NCBI GenBank assembly: GCA_014155875.1
Contig: JACEFZ010027104.1
Span: forward strand, 68,501 to 132,500
Direction: 5' to 3'
DNA: 64,000 nucleotides
Origin: Cepaea nemoralis
Taxonomy: Eukaryota; Mollusca; Gastropoda; Stylommatophora; Helicidae
Both the position numbers and the translations under genes were made by a program. The notes beneath the pieces were generated by a model, which did not search any database, had not been told where the DNA came from, and saw nothing but the letters and a program-made list of their open reading frames with translations. Below, piece by piece: positions 9,857-21,924 of the stretch. Position 1 is the stretch's first letter, and each line of letters begins with the position of its first letter.

Positions 9857-10757
9857 CGTTCCGGGGCATCGACGTGGACTCGGGCGAGGTGGAAGCTGAA
9901 GATATTGCTGAAGATGAACCCGATGAAGATGCAGAGGAAGACGACGACGTGACCTGTGACGATGATAATATACACGGATGAGGTTGGAACGACTGAGGAA
10001 TATGTTGGTGATGTTTATCCACGCCTTCGTATTGTTGAATGAAATAAGGATGGGCGACATTCATGAAGCGACCCTGCCTTCCCGCTGCTACTCGAGGATG
10101 GTAAGATATTGGCGTGCTGTGCATAAGTGGCGGTGGGATGTTGTACTGCACATGTAACGGAGAACATGGTTCTGCCTTTTGCTGCGTTAAAGCAGCAGAT
10201 GTAACTGAGCTGCTAATTGTTTCTGATATATGCTTGTCCAGGTTAGTTACAGGTGTTGGCACTGGTGAAGATCCATTTCGAGGTTTTCTGTCGTCTCCCT
10301 TTCTTAAGATCTCTTCTATGGTAAACGAAGACTTCTTCTTTGGAGAAATACAAGTTGGAACTTGTAGAGCCTCCGCTGGATTTGCTATGTGACAGAGTTT
10401 GGCTTTGTGATTGACTTTTGCTGTATAAGTCTTTGTTGGTTTGTTGGTGATTAGATTTTCATTCGGTGGCAAATAGTTGGAGTTCCTTGGGGCTTGATAT
10501 CCATTATACAGCAGATGGTTGTTCGGATGCTGTTGGCTATGTGGATGATGTTGATACAGAGGCTGATTGACTGGATAGTTCCCGTTGTTCAAGCATTGAT
10601 CCTGGACATGTGCCATGGATTGGATCGTATGTGGAGACATATGAGTGAAGGCTGGATGGATATTGCAGTCTGAGTGTTTGAAAGGCGCCATTAGTTTGAC
10701 ATATTGCCACAACATATAAGGTGATTCCATGTCAGGGCAAGATGGATTCTGCTGCAT
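9857..10757 (-). CDS. Not: Not-type homeobox gene, exon 1 (N-terminal 300 residues)
   Basis: Reading from the ATG at 10757, 300 codons plus one base run to a donor-like GGTATGT at 9857-9851. The exon begins MQQNPSCPDMES, is rich in His, Gln, Asn and Ser, and ends in a Ser-rich run followed by MPRN. Residues 145-151, FTIEEIL, form an EH1-type motif, which in homeobox repressors recruits Groucho/TLE corepressors. The exon ends in phase 1 and fits the phase of the homeodomain exon at 3823-3943, giving a GAC codon across the junction. Continuing past the donor gives only low-complexity intron sequence (Leu/Ser/Val-rich repeats of TTAC-type DNA). Not proteins are nuclear transcription factors, known in vertebrates for notochord and organizer roles; the role here is inferred. 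A 300-residue N-terminus is long for the family. An upstream in-frame start was not found. The exon assignment rests on splice logic, not on transcript data. Confidence 0.78.
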
Positions 10758-11300
10758 TATGAATTACCAATATTACGCCGAAAATACTGAAATGTATCTG
10801 GATGTTATTTCACTTGTCTCTAGTAGTTTAATAAATGAACACTTTAATATTTAAATTTCCTGCAGATTTACTCACGATTATGCTAAACTGACCACAGCTT
10901 CAATTTCCTTGCATCGGCATGTCTGAAATGAATCCACTAACACATGATGAAAGCAGAATAACAACTTGATCCGTTAATAAATTTCAGTCTCAAATGTTGG
11001 AGATGCAACTCACTTGACAAATTGAAAATCTTGTAGGCAAGATCTTCTTGATGTAGTCCAATATAATCTTAGGAGCAGAGTGGCTCGTCTTTCGAATTTG
11101 GAATAGCGCACATCACTTTGGGTAACTATACGTAGCTTGATTACATCTTCATTTTGAAGATATTTCAATGTCCACACGCTGTCAGGGAGACAACCAGTGG
11201 GCGGAGTTAAAGCTATATTTCCTTCAATCACCGAGCCCAGTGGACATCTCCCCCAGTGTGACCCGTCAAGCGAGCAACCAATAAAAGTGTCTCGCTTGCC
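10758..11300 (-). promoter_or_regulatory. 5-prime flank of Not, possible promoter or 5-prime UTR
   Basis: Upstream of the Not ATG on the minus strand. An inverted CCAAT (11278-11282) and a CCGCCC box (complement, near 11200) are present, and there are no SINEs, unlike the surroundings. No clear TATA or initiator can be fixed. The assignment rests mainly on position. Confidence 0.3.
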
Positions 11301-12150
11301 TGAGTTGTTAATTCGATAACTCGAGCCAAATGCGTTTGTATAGGGGTCGCCGACAGGGGACTGATTACGGCTATTTGGAATTAGATTCGGAGGAAATGAG
11401 ACAAGTTCTCAGTCATTTATCACACGATATTTTCAGTCTTTTGTCTCGGGCTCTCGCCTGTCTCAAGCAAAACAAGCCACAGAAGCCCCCCAGCCGCTCC
11501 TCCCAAAGAAAATTACCGTAAGGGAAAGGAAAAGAATGAACCAAAGGGGAAAAGTTCAACCTATGGGTTTTCATGAAATCGGTTCGCGCACTTAATTTTG
11601 TCACATTCTTATAGAGGTGCATTGTGAACGGGATACTGGTAGCGCTCATAACTTCTGGAAATTTACTGCCTGGACTGTGAACATATTCAGGCAAAATTGA
11701 ACATTTCTTGTGTCATCATTCACGAAACTTTTTGTGGGCGGTGTCGCCAGAGAATTACAACAGTTAATATTGCCACAGATATTTATTCTCAGTTATTGTT
11801 GTGAGTGTCCAATGCAATAAAAAGTAAATACAAATCACCGGGGAATGGCATGGATTTATTCCAATACAAAATTGATGCTTGTAACGATTGTCATCATTAT
11901 TGCTGTAAATGGCTGAAGTTTTCGGCAAATTGTGTAGATTTCTCCAGAACATTGGCTTTTTTACATTCTATTGTTGAGGTTTTTGTCATTCTTTATTCTT
12001 TACATGAAAATTTGTTGTTCAATATGTGGCAATAAAGAGAATAAAAATTATTAGCAGATCTGCCCACGGTATGGTAATGGACCACCGCTGTGGGTATACT
12101 ACAGTCAGCGCTGTTGATAACACACTGGCCCGTCGGTCCTGGGTTCGTGG
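11300..12150. other. No recognisable feature
   Basis: Unique-looking sequence with short random ORFs only. Confidence 0.4.
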
Positions 12151-12390
12151 GTTTGAGTATCTTCAAACGCGGGTTATGAGCCCCTTACCAGGCGTCCGAA
12201 ACGCAGCCGCGACTGATTTGTGCAGCAGACCGTGTCGCTTTGTGTTATAACTTGTTGGTATGGGAGCCGGTCGTTCAGAAACCAATGGCAAATTACTGAA
12301 CATTTGCCTAGTACATCAACCGCAGCTTAAAAATGCTGGTGTTGACTGCAACGTCCTGCAATGGATATGCAACATAAAAAAGGCGGAAAT
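12150..12390 (+). repeat. SINE family C, forward
   Basis: Contains GCAGCAGACCGTGTCGC, GGGAGCCGGTCGTTCAGAAA and TGGTGTTGACTGCAACGTCC, near the family consensus. Confidence 0.75.
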
Positions 12391-12419
12391 ATTTCATGAC
12401 CGTACATTCCAGAAGAGGT

Positions 12420-12612
12420 CAGCGTGGTCGATGGATCTATCCCGTTCGCGCTTAAACTTCCTGTGTGTGGTAGTGGGTACAATCCTCACACCCTTCAGTT
12501 GGGCTTAACCGTTAACTCGTCGCTCAGAAAACAATGGCAAACTACTGAAGTTAAAATTGCCTGTAAAATCATCCTGAGGTTTATTGCAACGTCCTGCAAA
12601 GGACATTAACTT
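12420..12612 (+). repeat. SINE family C, diverged forward copy
   Basis: Retains AACAATGGCAAACTACTGAA and TTGCAACGTCCTGCAAAGGA. The head has diverged. Confidence 0.6.
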
Positions 12613-12753
12613 GTTTGTTCAGAGATGACAGTCCGAAAATCATATTTTATTTACTAGTACATTTTGTCTCTTGTCTAATATGTCCAGAGATACCTAGATC
12701 ATTTCTTGTATCAGCACATATAAATATATTAATGTTAGCGATTACCTCAGCAA

Positions 12754-12800
12754 CCCCCCCCCCCCCACCCCCCCCCCCCCCCCCCCCACCCCCCCCACCC
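12754..12800. repeat. Poly-C tract
   Basis: About 47 bp of nearly pure C. It sits just before the duplicated block at 12820. Confidence 0.95.
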
Positions 12801-12819
12801 CATCCTCGCAACCCCCGTT

Positions 12820-13400
12820 CCCTTCCTAGATTTCTTCAACCTCCTACTAAATCATGAAAAACTATCACAAGTGTCAAACAGCAGTCGTCACAGAAACAAC
12901 GACAAATCAGCGGAGGTATGTCAGTCAATATTGACTCACCAACACCCGACCGTCGTGTCCCATGTGAAGCTGGACAGGAAAACATCATCAGATACGAGGT
13001 GTGATTTCGTTTTTGGTCAAACCACTGCTGCATGTTTATCTGCTCTTTGGTAAAACAGGTCAAGGAGTTATTTATCTTTATTAAGAAAAAGAGTATGGTG
13101 TTGACATGTTTAGAAGATCTTAGGGATTCCTAAACGAAGAAACGACCTTTTGTTGTTAGAGATGTGAATTAGCTGTTGGCTGTATCGTAATTGTGACAGT
13201 TCTAATGCACAGAACGGAAAAATGAACAGTGATTTTATTTCTAACGGGATGTTTTCCCCTTAACGGACAAAGGGAAGATCAATATTAATTGAAAACAGAA
13301 CTGACACTTTAATAAGCCTGTGTAAAATGGTGGTTGAAAATGAGAGATAGGAATAATAGAAGAAATATTGTTGTATCATTGCAGACTGAATTATTCTCCT
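12820..13400. repeat. Duplicated block, copy 1
   Basis: Collinear with 17790-18380 over nearly its whole length (GATTTCTTCAACCTCCT to TTGTATCATT). No coding potential is recognised. It may be two copies of an unclassified transposon or a segmental duplication. Confidence 0.85.
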
Positions 13401-13439
13401 CTTGTCTTTTATCTCCTATTAGAATATTGGCTCTAAATT

Positions 13440-13800
13440 TGCAACCTCCAGCACCTTCCCCCTTTCCACATCGTCATTCTCAATAATGTTCTTCCCCGTG
13501 CGTTGCAAGGACGCCACCGATTTCAAGTACCCTGTCGGTTCACAGAAAGCCCTTTCTGGTTATACTCTCATCAGATACTTTTCCGTATATGCCCCACGCA
13601 GCATCACTGCCTATTCCTTTCCTCCTGATTTGCTGAAATCTGTCTATCTCTCTCCCTAAGTTCTCCGTTGGTAATTCTGTCATAACATGTTAGTTCTTCT
13701 ATTCTGTGCAGATACCACTTGATGAATGATTGTAGTTTACTAGTAATTGATGTAGTTGTTCTCCATGTTACTGATCTAGGCAGCGTCACTGATTTCATGT
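13440..13800 (-). mobile_element. LINE RT C-terminal fragment, reverse
   Basis: On the minus strand KLQSFIKWYLHRIEELTCYD and RITNGELRERDRQ resemble the thumb and C-terminal region of APE-type LINE polymerases. Further on come the remnants of a WIGHTLRK-like motif. Interrupted by stops. Confidence 0.65.
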
Positions 13801-13809
13801 TGTTTATTC

Positions 13810-15513
13810 AAAATGTGGTCCTCATGTTAAGTTATGATGGCTTCCACAAATTTTCAGTGTTACTGATGATTGCCGGCCCCTCATGTTAACTTATGATGGC
13901 TTCCACAAATTTTCAGTGTTACTGATGATTGCCGGCCCCTCATGTTAACTTATGCTGGCTTCCACAAATTTCCAGTGTTACTGATGATTGCCGGCCCCTC
14001 ATGTTAACATATGCTGGCTTCCACAAATTTCCAGTGTTATTGATGATGCCGGCCCCTCATGTTAACATATGCTGGCTTCCACAAATTTCCAGTGTTACTG
14101 ATGATTGCCGGCCCCTCATGTTAACATATGCTGGCTTCCACAAATTTCCAGTGTTATTGATGATGCCGGCCCCTCATGTTAACTTATGCTGGCTTCCACA
14201 AATTTCCAGTGTTACTGATGATTGCCGGCCCCTCATGTTAACTTATGCTGGCTTCCACAAATTTACAGTGTTATTGATGATTGCCGGCCCCTCATGTTAA
14301 CATATGCTGGCTTCCACAAATTTCCAGTGTTATTGATGATGCCGGCCCCTCATGTTAACTTATGCTGGCTTCCACAAATTTCCAGTGTTATTGATGATTG
14401 CCGGCCCCTCATGTTAACTTATGCTGGCTTCCACAAATTTCCAGTGTTACTGATGATTGCCGGCCCCTCATGTTAACTTATGCTGGCTTCCACAAATTTC
14501 CAGTGTTACTGATGATTGCCGGCCCCTCATGTTAACTTATGCTGACTTCCACAAATTTCCAGTGTTACTGATGATTGCCGGCCCCTCATGTTAACTTATG
14601 CTGGCTTCCACAAATTTCCAGTGTTACTGATGGCCCCTCATGTTAACTTGTGCTGGCTTCCACAAATTTCCAGTGTTACTGATTATTGCCGGCGCCTCAT
14701 ATTAACTTATGCTGGCTTCCACAAATTTCCAGTGTTACTGATGATTGCCGGCCCCTCATGTTAACTTATGCTGGCTTCCACAAATTTCCAGTGTTATTGA
14801 TGATGCCGGCCCCTCATGTTAACTTATGCTGGCTTCCACAAATTTCCAGTGTTACTGATGATTGCCGGCCCCTCATGTTAACTTATGCTGGCTTCCACAA
14901 ATTTCCAGTGTTATTGATGATGCCGGACCCTCATGTTAACTTATGCTGGTTTCCACAAATTTCCAGTGTTACTGATGATTGCCGGCCCCTCATGTTAACT
15001 TATGCTGGCTTCCACAAATTTCCAGTGTTACTGATAATTGCCGGCCCCTCATGTTAACTTATGCTGGCTTCCACAAATTTCCAGTGTTACTGATGATTGC
15101 CGGCCCCTCATGTTAACTTATGCTGGCTTCCACAAATTTCCAGTGTTACTGATGATTGCCGGCCCCTCATGTTAACTTATGCTGGCTTCCACAAATTTCC
15201 AGTGTTATTGATGATTGCCGGCCCCTCATGTTAACTTATGCTGGCTTCCACAAATACCAGTATTACTGATGATTGCCGGCCCCTCATGTTAATTTATGCT
15301 GGCTTCCACAAATTTCCAGTGTTACTGATGATTGGCGGCCCCTCATGTTAACATATGCTGGCTTCCACAAATTTCCAGTGTTACTGATGATTGCCGGCCC
15401 CTCATGTTAACTTATGCTGGCTTCCACAAATACCAGTATTACTGATGATTGCCGGCCCCTCATGTTAACTTATGCTGGCTTCCACAAATTTCCAGTGTTA
15501 CTGATGATTGCCG
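13810..15513. repeat. 59-bp minisatellite, about 29 copies
   Basis: The unit runs from ACTGATGATTGCCGGCCCCT through CATGTTAACTTATGCTGGCT to TCCACAAATTTCCAGTGTT. A 58-bp variant lacks one T in GATGATTGCC. In 14030-14340 the two lengths tend to alternate. The repeated short protein readings are by-products. Confidence 0.97.
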
Positions 15514-15735
15514 GCTCTGAGGCGAAGGGATGACGAAAAAATTCGTAATCCCGCATACCGCGTTTGAAACAGCTGCGGGCGATTTGCCAGCAGACCGCAT
15601 TCCGTTGCCTTTCATACAATGGCTTGGGTGCTGGTCGTCTAGAAAGCAACGGCAAACTACTGAACGTAAGCTTGCTAAGAAATCAGAAATCAGACTGCGC
15701 TATCCTGTAAAGGCCGTGCAACTAGCTAGCTTATT
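15505..15735 (+). repeat. SINE family C, forward
   Basis: Begins within the last minisatellite unit (GCCGGCTCTGAGGCGAAGGG) and continues with GCGTTTGAAACAGCTGCGGG and GAAAGCAACGGCAAACTACT. Confidence 0.7.
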
Positions 15736-15859
15736 CATGATGATCTTGGTCAATTGTATGCGTATATTAACAACTCTTCTAGCGCCATGTTTACACACTG
15801 AAATAATAATATAAATAAAAATGAGGTTCCCTAGCAGGAGTTGAGCTGAGTTGAGCTAA

Positions 15860-15990
15860 GAGCTGACATCACTGCACTCAGTATATTCCCATACGCGCTC
15901 CGCGCCCTCATTCAACAGCCAGCGAAGAGTCACACCAGTAATCGTTCCCACCGCTGTCTGATTGAAAGTTCTCCTGGTTTCCCCTCTCAG
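15860..15990 (-). mobile_element. I-like LINE C-terminal end, reverse
   Basis: Minus strand reads RRTFNQTAVGTITGVTLRWL then LNEGAERVW, the C-terminus that follows RNase H in this LINE family. Confidence 0.7.
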
Positions 15991-16129
15991 TTTTGAGATT
16001 CTACCACAACCCCTGCCAATCCCCCTCAATCTCACCCTTTCCACATAAGGGATCTCAATCTCAACCTCCACCTTCTCCACCTGGTCCAACAGGCGCACGA
16101 GCACCTTTCCCTTGTCTTTACGTAATCTA

Positions 16130-16370
16130 CCACACAGGAACTTGCCGTGAAGCTTTAGGCGCTGTTCGTAATGCCGCTTACCTGCGTTCGAAACACAGCT
16201 GCGAGCGATTTGGCAGCAGACCGTGTCGTGTTGGGTTTTGACGTGATGGTATGGGAGCCTGTCGTTCAGAAAGCAATGGCAAACTACTGAACGCAAACTT
16301 GCCAAGACATCAACAACAGCAATGCTGGTGTTGACAGCGATGTTCTGTAAATAGGATATGCAACAAAACA
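16130..16370 (+). repeat. SINE family C, forward
   Basis: Complete body with GATTTGGCAGCAGACCGTGT, CGTTCAGAAAGCAATGGCAA and an end in ATGCAACAAAACAAACAAAA. Confidence 0.75.
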
Positions 16371-16669
16371 AACAAAATAAAGGTAATCCTATAGAGGAGT
16401 ACAGTTGTGGCGCCGCAGCCAGATCGCCTGTCTTGCTTAACTTTCCAACTCGAAGAGAGTGGTTTAACGTTACGATTGTCTCTGACATAAAGTGCAAATA
16501 GTTTTTAGTGTGTATATTTGCTTGTATGAACCAAACAGAGTTATTTTTAGTGTGTATATTTGCTTGTATGAAACAAACAGAGTTATTATGTCTGGCACTG
16601 TTGAGTCTGATATACGTGCCACTTCAAGTCGTTTGCTGCATCCTTATTAATCGTGCCTACTTCGTGCCT

Positions 16670-17275
16670 CCTCTTCAACAAGTGAATCGATACAATTATC
16701 TCGGAACAGTCATAACATCTTATGGGAGATGCCTTGAAGAGATTAGAACAAGAATCGCCATGGCGAAAGTAGCCTTTCGCAAGATGAAAAACATTCTGAC
16801 CAATAAAAAGATGTCAATTGAAACGAGAAAAAGAGTGTTGAGGGGGTACATAGAGCCTGTCCTTTTGTATGGATGTGAAACTTGGACAATGTGCAGTCAA
16901 GCTGAAAAACATTTGATGGCTACAGAAATGTGGTTTCTGAGGAAAATGCACAGAGTACCATGGACATATAGAAAAACCAATGACCAAGTACTACAGGAGA
17001 CAAATGAAAATCGTAGACTGATTAAAGAAATTAGACGAAGACAGTCAAAATTTTTTGGACATGTTATGGGAAGAAATGGATTGGAGAACTTATTGACAAC
17101 TGGCAAGATCGAGGGGGGAACAGACCAAGAGGAAGATCGAGAGGAAAATACCTGGATGGCTTGGCCACGTGGCATGGACGAGACAGGAACACTGAGCTGA
17201 TCCACGACTCTAGTGATCGAGTGAAATGGCGAGTCATGACCGCCCACACTTTCCGGCATGGCACATGATTGATTG
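16670..17275 (+). mobile_element. LINE RT C-terminal part with 3-prime end
   Basis: Reads QVNRYNYLGTVITSYGRCLE, ... KMSIETRKRVLRGYIEPVLL, YGCETWTM, then FFGHVMGRNGLENLLTTGKI. This is the domain after the RT palm in APE-type LINEs, with no catalytic YADD. It frameshifts near 17120 and ends in GATTGATTGATTGA. Confidence 0.8.
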
Positions 17276-17279
17276 ATTG

Positions 17280-17785
17280 ACTTCTATTAGTCATCTAGAG
17301 TTATAGTATACTCTGGTAGTTGTGATTCTGATATACATACCACATCAGGAGGTTTGTCTAATCATTGACATTAATGCCTACGTGCATGAGCCTTATAGTT
17401 ATGCCTTATTCATGACACTTCAAGTACCTATTCAGAGACTTTAAGGCGAGAGGCTGAAATCCCCGCGTTATGACTATAGCATTCAAATTGTTATATTGTT
17501 CAGTCTGTCCTCTAATTCTTACTTATTATTGTGCTAATGAGTACCAGTGAATTTATTTCTTATGGGGTTTCAATAACCTCAAAAAGTCATCAACAACTGT
17601 TATTTTTGTGATTCAACATGATATGGCTATTAGAAATTCCGACTCCAAAACCTCATTTTACTTACAAGTATATTTGTTCCCATTTCCTATTGTGTATTGA
17701 GATATATGTTTAACGTCCTATGTCTGTTACGCCAGTCGACCAACACATATACATATATTAATCTTAAGTACTTTGATGACCTCAA
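17280..17785. other. No recognisable feature
   Basis: AT-rich sequence between a LINE end and the second duplicated block. Confidence 0.4.
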
Positions 17786-17789
17786 GATT

Positions 17790-18380
17790 TCCCCCGATTT
17801 CTTCAACCTCCTTACTAAACCACGACAGGCTAACACAAGTGTCAAACAGCAGACGTCACAGAGACAACGACAAATCAGCGGAGATATGTCAATATTGACT
17901 CACTAACACCCGACCGTCGTGTCCCAGTTCAAGCTGGACAGGAAAACATCATCAGAAACGAGGTGTGATTTCGTATTGGTCAAACCACTGCTACATGTTT
18001 ATCTGCTCTTTGGTAAAACAGGTCAAGGGGTTATTTATCTTTATGAATAGGGAGTATGGTGTTGACATGTTTAGAAGATCCTCGGGATTCCTAAATGAAG
18101 ACACAACTCTTAGTTGTTGGAGATGTGAATTAGCTGTTGGCTGTATGGTAATTTTGACAGTTCGAATGTAAGTATAACTATAACAGCGCTGAGAAATGAA
18201 CAGTGACTTTATTTCTAACGGAATGTTTTTACTCCAACTGACACAGGGAAGATCAATATTAATTGAAAACAGAACTGACACTTTAATAAGCCTGTATAAA
18301 AGGGTCCTTGCAAATGGAAGATGAACTGGTAGAAGAGATATTATTGTATCATTAACTATCATTGTGGACTGAATTTACCG
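17790..18380. repeat. Duplicated block, copy 2
   Basis: Direct-orientation partner of 12820-13400, with scattered substitutions and small indels. It lacks the poly-C tract that precedes copy 1. Confidence 0.85.
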
Positions 18381-18739
18381 TCTTCTGTCCGTTACCTCCC
18401 TTTGGACATAGGTTCTCAATCAACTTACACCAAGCCGCCATTTTGCTATCTCCTGCATGTTTTCTCCATACTATTCATAACCATCATCATCATCATCATT
18501 ATCTTCCACTTTTGCTTCAAGCGTCGTTGGGAGGCATAATTGACGTTCCAGCGCCCGATGGGTGGCAATGGATAGTGTCATTCCGTTTGAATGCACGGTT
18601 TCTTAGATGTCAGTCCATTTTCTTCTCTGTCGTCATCGTGCTCTCGTATCAATTCTTCTTTAATGTAGTACCAGTGCTGGTAGTTGATGGTGTTGCATTA
18701 TAATGATATGGCCGAAACATTTGTTCTTAATATTTTCAA

Positions 18740-19134
18740 TATAATTAACACAAGGTGTTGATCCCATTGTCTTCCAGATAAATTATTTCTTACTCGGTCA
18801 CGGTTGTCACATCTTCTCAGGCATCTCATCCCGCAGGTGTTGAGTTTGTGTAAGTTTGATTTGGATAGTATCCAGGTTTAACATTGGTGGCATGGGGTTG
18901 GTGTGAATATGCTATTTACTATCTGTCGTTTTGCGGATATGGGTATATTTGGCTGTTTCAGCGTGGACAATAGTTGATAAATAAGAGAACTTGCTTTTTG
19001 ACATCTGATTTCGATTTCTCTGTGTATTCTGCCATCTTCTGTGATAATACTTTCTAGATATTTAAATTCTTTAATTTGTTTCAGAAAGGGGGATAGAGGT
19101 ATAGAGAGAGAATAAAGAGAGTGAAACAAGAGAG

Positions 19135-19209
<75 letters not shown>

Positions 19210-19430
19210 TGGAGGTATCTATATACAGAGTGGACCATGTGGTATGCTAACCTGCAATATACCAGTTTGTGTTGTATGTATATTCATATTGAATCTGCTG
19301 CATATTGAACTCATTAATATGATTTGCAGTCTACCACAGTCGCTGTAAAACAGGCACTGATCCTCTGCAAATAAACGCTCATTTACTACGGGTGGATCTG
19401 TTGTTTCGTCTAAACCACACATCGATTCCT
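18740..19430 (-). mobile_element. LINE RT fragment, reverse, split by (GA)n
   Basis: The minus strand carries an eroded palm-like part (LFAEDQCLFYSDCGRLQIIL, 19219-19422) and then EFKYLESIITEDGRIHREIE and ASSLIYQLLSTLK (18878-19129). The D-D catalytic pair is degraded (AEDQ). Confidence 0.55.
19141..19205. repeat. (GA)n microsatellite
   Basis: About 65 bp of GA inside the LINE fragment. Confidence 0.95.
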
Positions 19431-19799
19431 CTAATTATCTTCTCTGTGTGTGGGTAGCTGTCTACATATTACATTTACTCTGTGGGTTCCGGACAGTTGT
19501 TTCTATTTATACAATGTAGATTTTCTCCGTATGCCATCCAGCACCAGTGTCCTTACCACATTTGTTGATTGGCTGGAATCTGCCCAGTTATCTAAGTTCC
19601 GCATTAGTCACTCTGCCCTACCATATTAGTCCTTACATTCTGCACAGACATCAATTAATGCATCTTTGCAGTTTTCTAGCAATTGTTTCAGTCCTTCTAC
19701 ATGGTTCTAATTCATATAGAATGATTGATGTCGTCCCATCTCATCTCATCTTGTTCCTCTTGTACCTTGCGGTGTTGGGGTGAAGCATAAACACCGGGA

Positions 19800-20090
19800 G
19801 AGTGCCCGTTTATGGGTTTCATGTATCGAGATTTCCAATGACTCTGCAATTTCATCTGTCCATCGTTTTCGTGGCCATCCGTGGTCGTGCTTGTTGTGGT
19901 ATACTGTTAGTTGGTAATCTAGTTACATTGCCAAACCATTTAACTTGCTGTTTTATGATGAAATATAGCGCTGTATAACCCCCAATTTAGTCCCAATGTC
20001 TTCATGTCTGATTTTCTCTCTTCTTGAAGCGTTGAGTATTCTTCTCGAGAATCTAATTTCTGTTGTTGTGATTGATGTCCTGCTAGTTTA
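19800..20090 (-). mobile_element. LINE RT C-terminal fragment, reverse
   Basis: Minus strand readings EIRFSRRILNASRREKIRHE, DIGTKLGV and HGWPRKRWTDEIAESLE resemble the terminal LINE segment. Several frame breaks. Confidence 0.6.
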
Positions 20091-20157
20091 ATATGCTAGG
20101 TGCGGTAGTGTCTTATTTTCTGAAGACATACACACATGTCCTAGTGCCATGTTAGCT

Positions 20158-20385
20158 CCGGGAGCTGCCGTAACCTAGTGGCCAGGTTCTTAGCTGCCGG
20201 CCCGATGGTCATCGGTTCGAGCTGCATCGGAGCGGGTTAGCATTTCTAACACTGGCCTGTGCTCTCAGGTCGATGCAGGCCAACGTGGGTACCAGGAATT
20301 GACATGGGAAGTAAAGGCGTCAGGTTTGATACTGACCGCTTCACCCACTGAGCGAACATTGATCTATACAAATATGGGGCTAGAA
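20158..20385 (+). repeat. SINE family D, forward, full
   Basis: tRNA-like head GGAGCTGCCGTAACCTAGTG with B-box-like TCGGTTCGAGC, then GTGGGTACCAGGAATTGACA and an end at TATGGGGCTAGAA. Confidence 0.65.
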
Positions 20386-20399
20386 TCATATAACATAAC

Positions 20400-20985
20400 T
20401 AGTGCGCCTTAATGCATGAAACAGAGTTCTTGACTGGACTTACTACCCTTTGTGCGAGGTTGGTTAGACCCCTGTGTCGAACTAGTAGCACAAATAATCC
20501 CTTCATTGCTGGGGATCGAAAGTAGATCGCTGTCTTAGTAAGCAGGCGTACTTACTACTATACCACCTGTTTTTGGGTATCTCAAGTGGTAGGATCATCA
20601 CATGTGGCAGGCCTGTCTGGAAGGAAGGATAAGTGGGTCATTCTTTGCCTCACGTAGCGAGCGACGAGGACAAACATGGAACCCTCATCCGAACTCGCTC
20701 ATACTATTGTCAGTGTAGTGTTCTAGCCATGACACGACCGTCTACTTCTGTACCGTCGCGGCTCCTGAAATACTGTGACCACGTTATACACATGGCAACC
20801 ATAATCTCATAGCATATACTTTTGTTGAGGTGGGACGTATTTGGCCTTCATACATTCTAGGTCCCCACATATGAGATGGGGAGGCCAGTTCACATCCTCG
20901 TCGCATTTCGCGCCCAGAAAGTTCTCATAACATTTCTGACAATGAAGAGCGCAGCCAGCTGCACGATGCATAACGACATAAGTGG
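20400..20985. other. Unclassified; possible tRNA-like and Cys-rich fragments
   Basis: On the minus strand 20810-20985 a reading free of low complexity carries CQKC, CGDLEC and further Cys/His (CQKCYENFLGAKCDED, WPPHLICGDLEC). It runs straight into the adjacent poly-Leu microsatellite reading. It could be a zinc-binding fragment of a transposon or chance. 20440-20590 has tRNA-like traits without a clear B box. Confidence 0.25.
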
Positions 20986-20988
20986 AAG

Positions 20989-21388
<400 letters not shown>

Positions 21389-21399
21389 ATTTTTATGAG

Positions 21400-21640
21400 G
21401 CTGGATGGATTTGTGGCGTAGAAGTTGCGGACGCAATTCGTAATCCCGTATACCGTGTTCTGAATACAGATGCGGGCGATTTGGCAGCGTGTCTTTCGTT
21501 GCTTTTTATAAAATGTAATGAGTGCCGGTCGTTCAGAAAACAATGATAAACCACTGAACGTAAACTTGCCAAGAAATCACAAACAGCCAAAAATGCTGGG
21601 GCTGACTGTGACGTCCTGTAAAGGATATGCAACAAACATT
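21400..21640 (+). repeat. SINE family C, forward
   Basis: GGATTTGTGGCGTAGAAGTT head, GGGCGATTTGGCAGCG, GTCGTTCAGAAAACAATG, then GGATATGCAACAAACA. Confidence 0.7.
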
Positions 21641-21924
21641 AACAGATCGATCAAAGAGCCGTACAGTTCGGAAAGACGTAATTCTGACTGCTGAAGATTG
21701 AACCTGTACCACTGACTTCACAGACAAACGCACAAACCACTATGCCAGCACGACTCACGAACACAATAGCAGTGTAGACAGAACAGTGACGGAAGTCATA
21801 GTTTCGGGAAGACGAACAGGGGCTGGACAACACATCGATGGACACCGGGCAGCAAAGATGCCCTGGGCAATCAAATGTACGAGGCAGAGAAAGTGACGAA
21901 TCCTCGAGAGACTTTCTGATGTTT

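Noticed and set aside
9697..9981. 94-residue plus-strand ORF with acidic tail
   Set aside because: Antisense of Not exon 1 Ser-rich codons plus low-complexity intron.
13929..15057. Repeated short proteins MPAPHVNLCWLPQ...
   Set aside because: By-products of the 59-bp minisatellite. They change frame with every 58-bp unit.
13810..15513. CRISPR-like array
   Set aside because: Head-to-tail repeats without unique spacers, in a eukaryotic genome.
15856..16497. 213-residue minus-strand ORF as a gene
   Set aside because: A chance fusion of an antisense SINE family C copy with an I-like LINE C-terminus. Only the latter is real coding debris.
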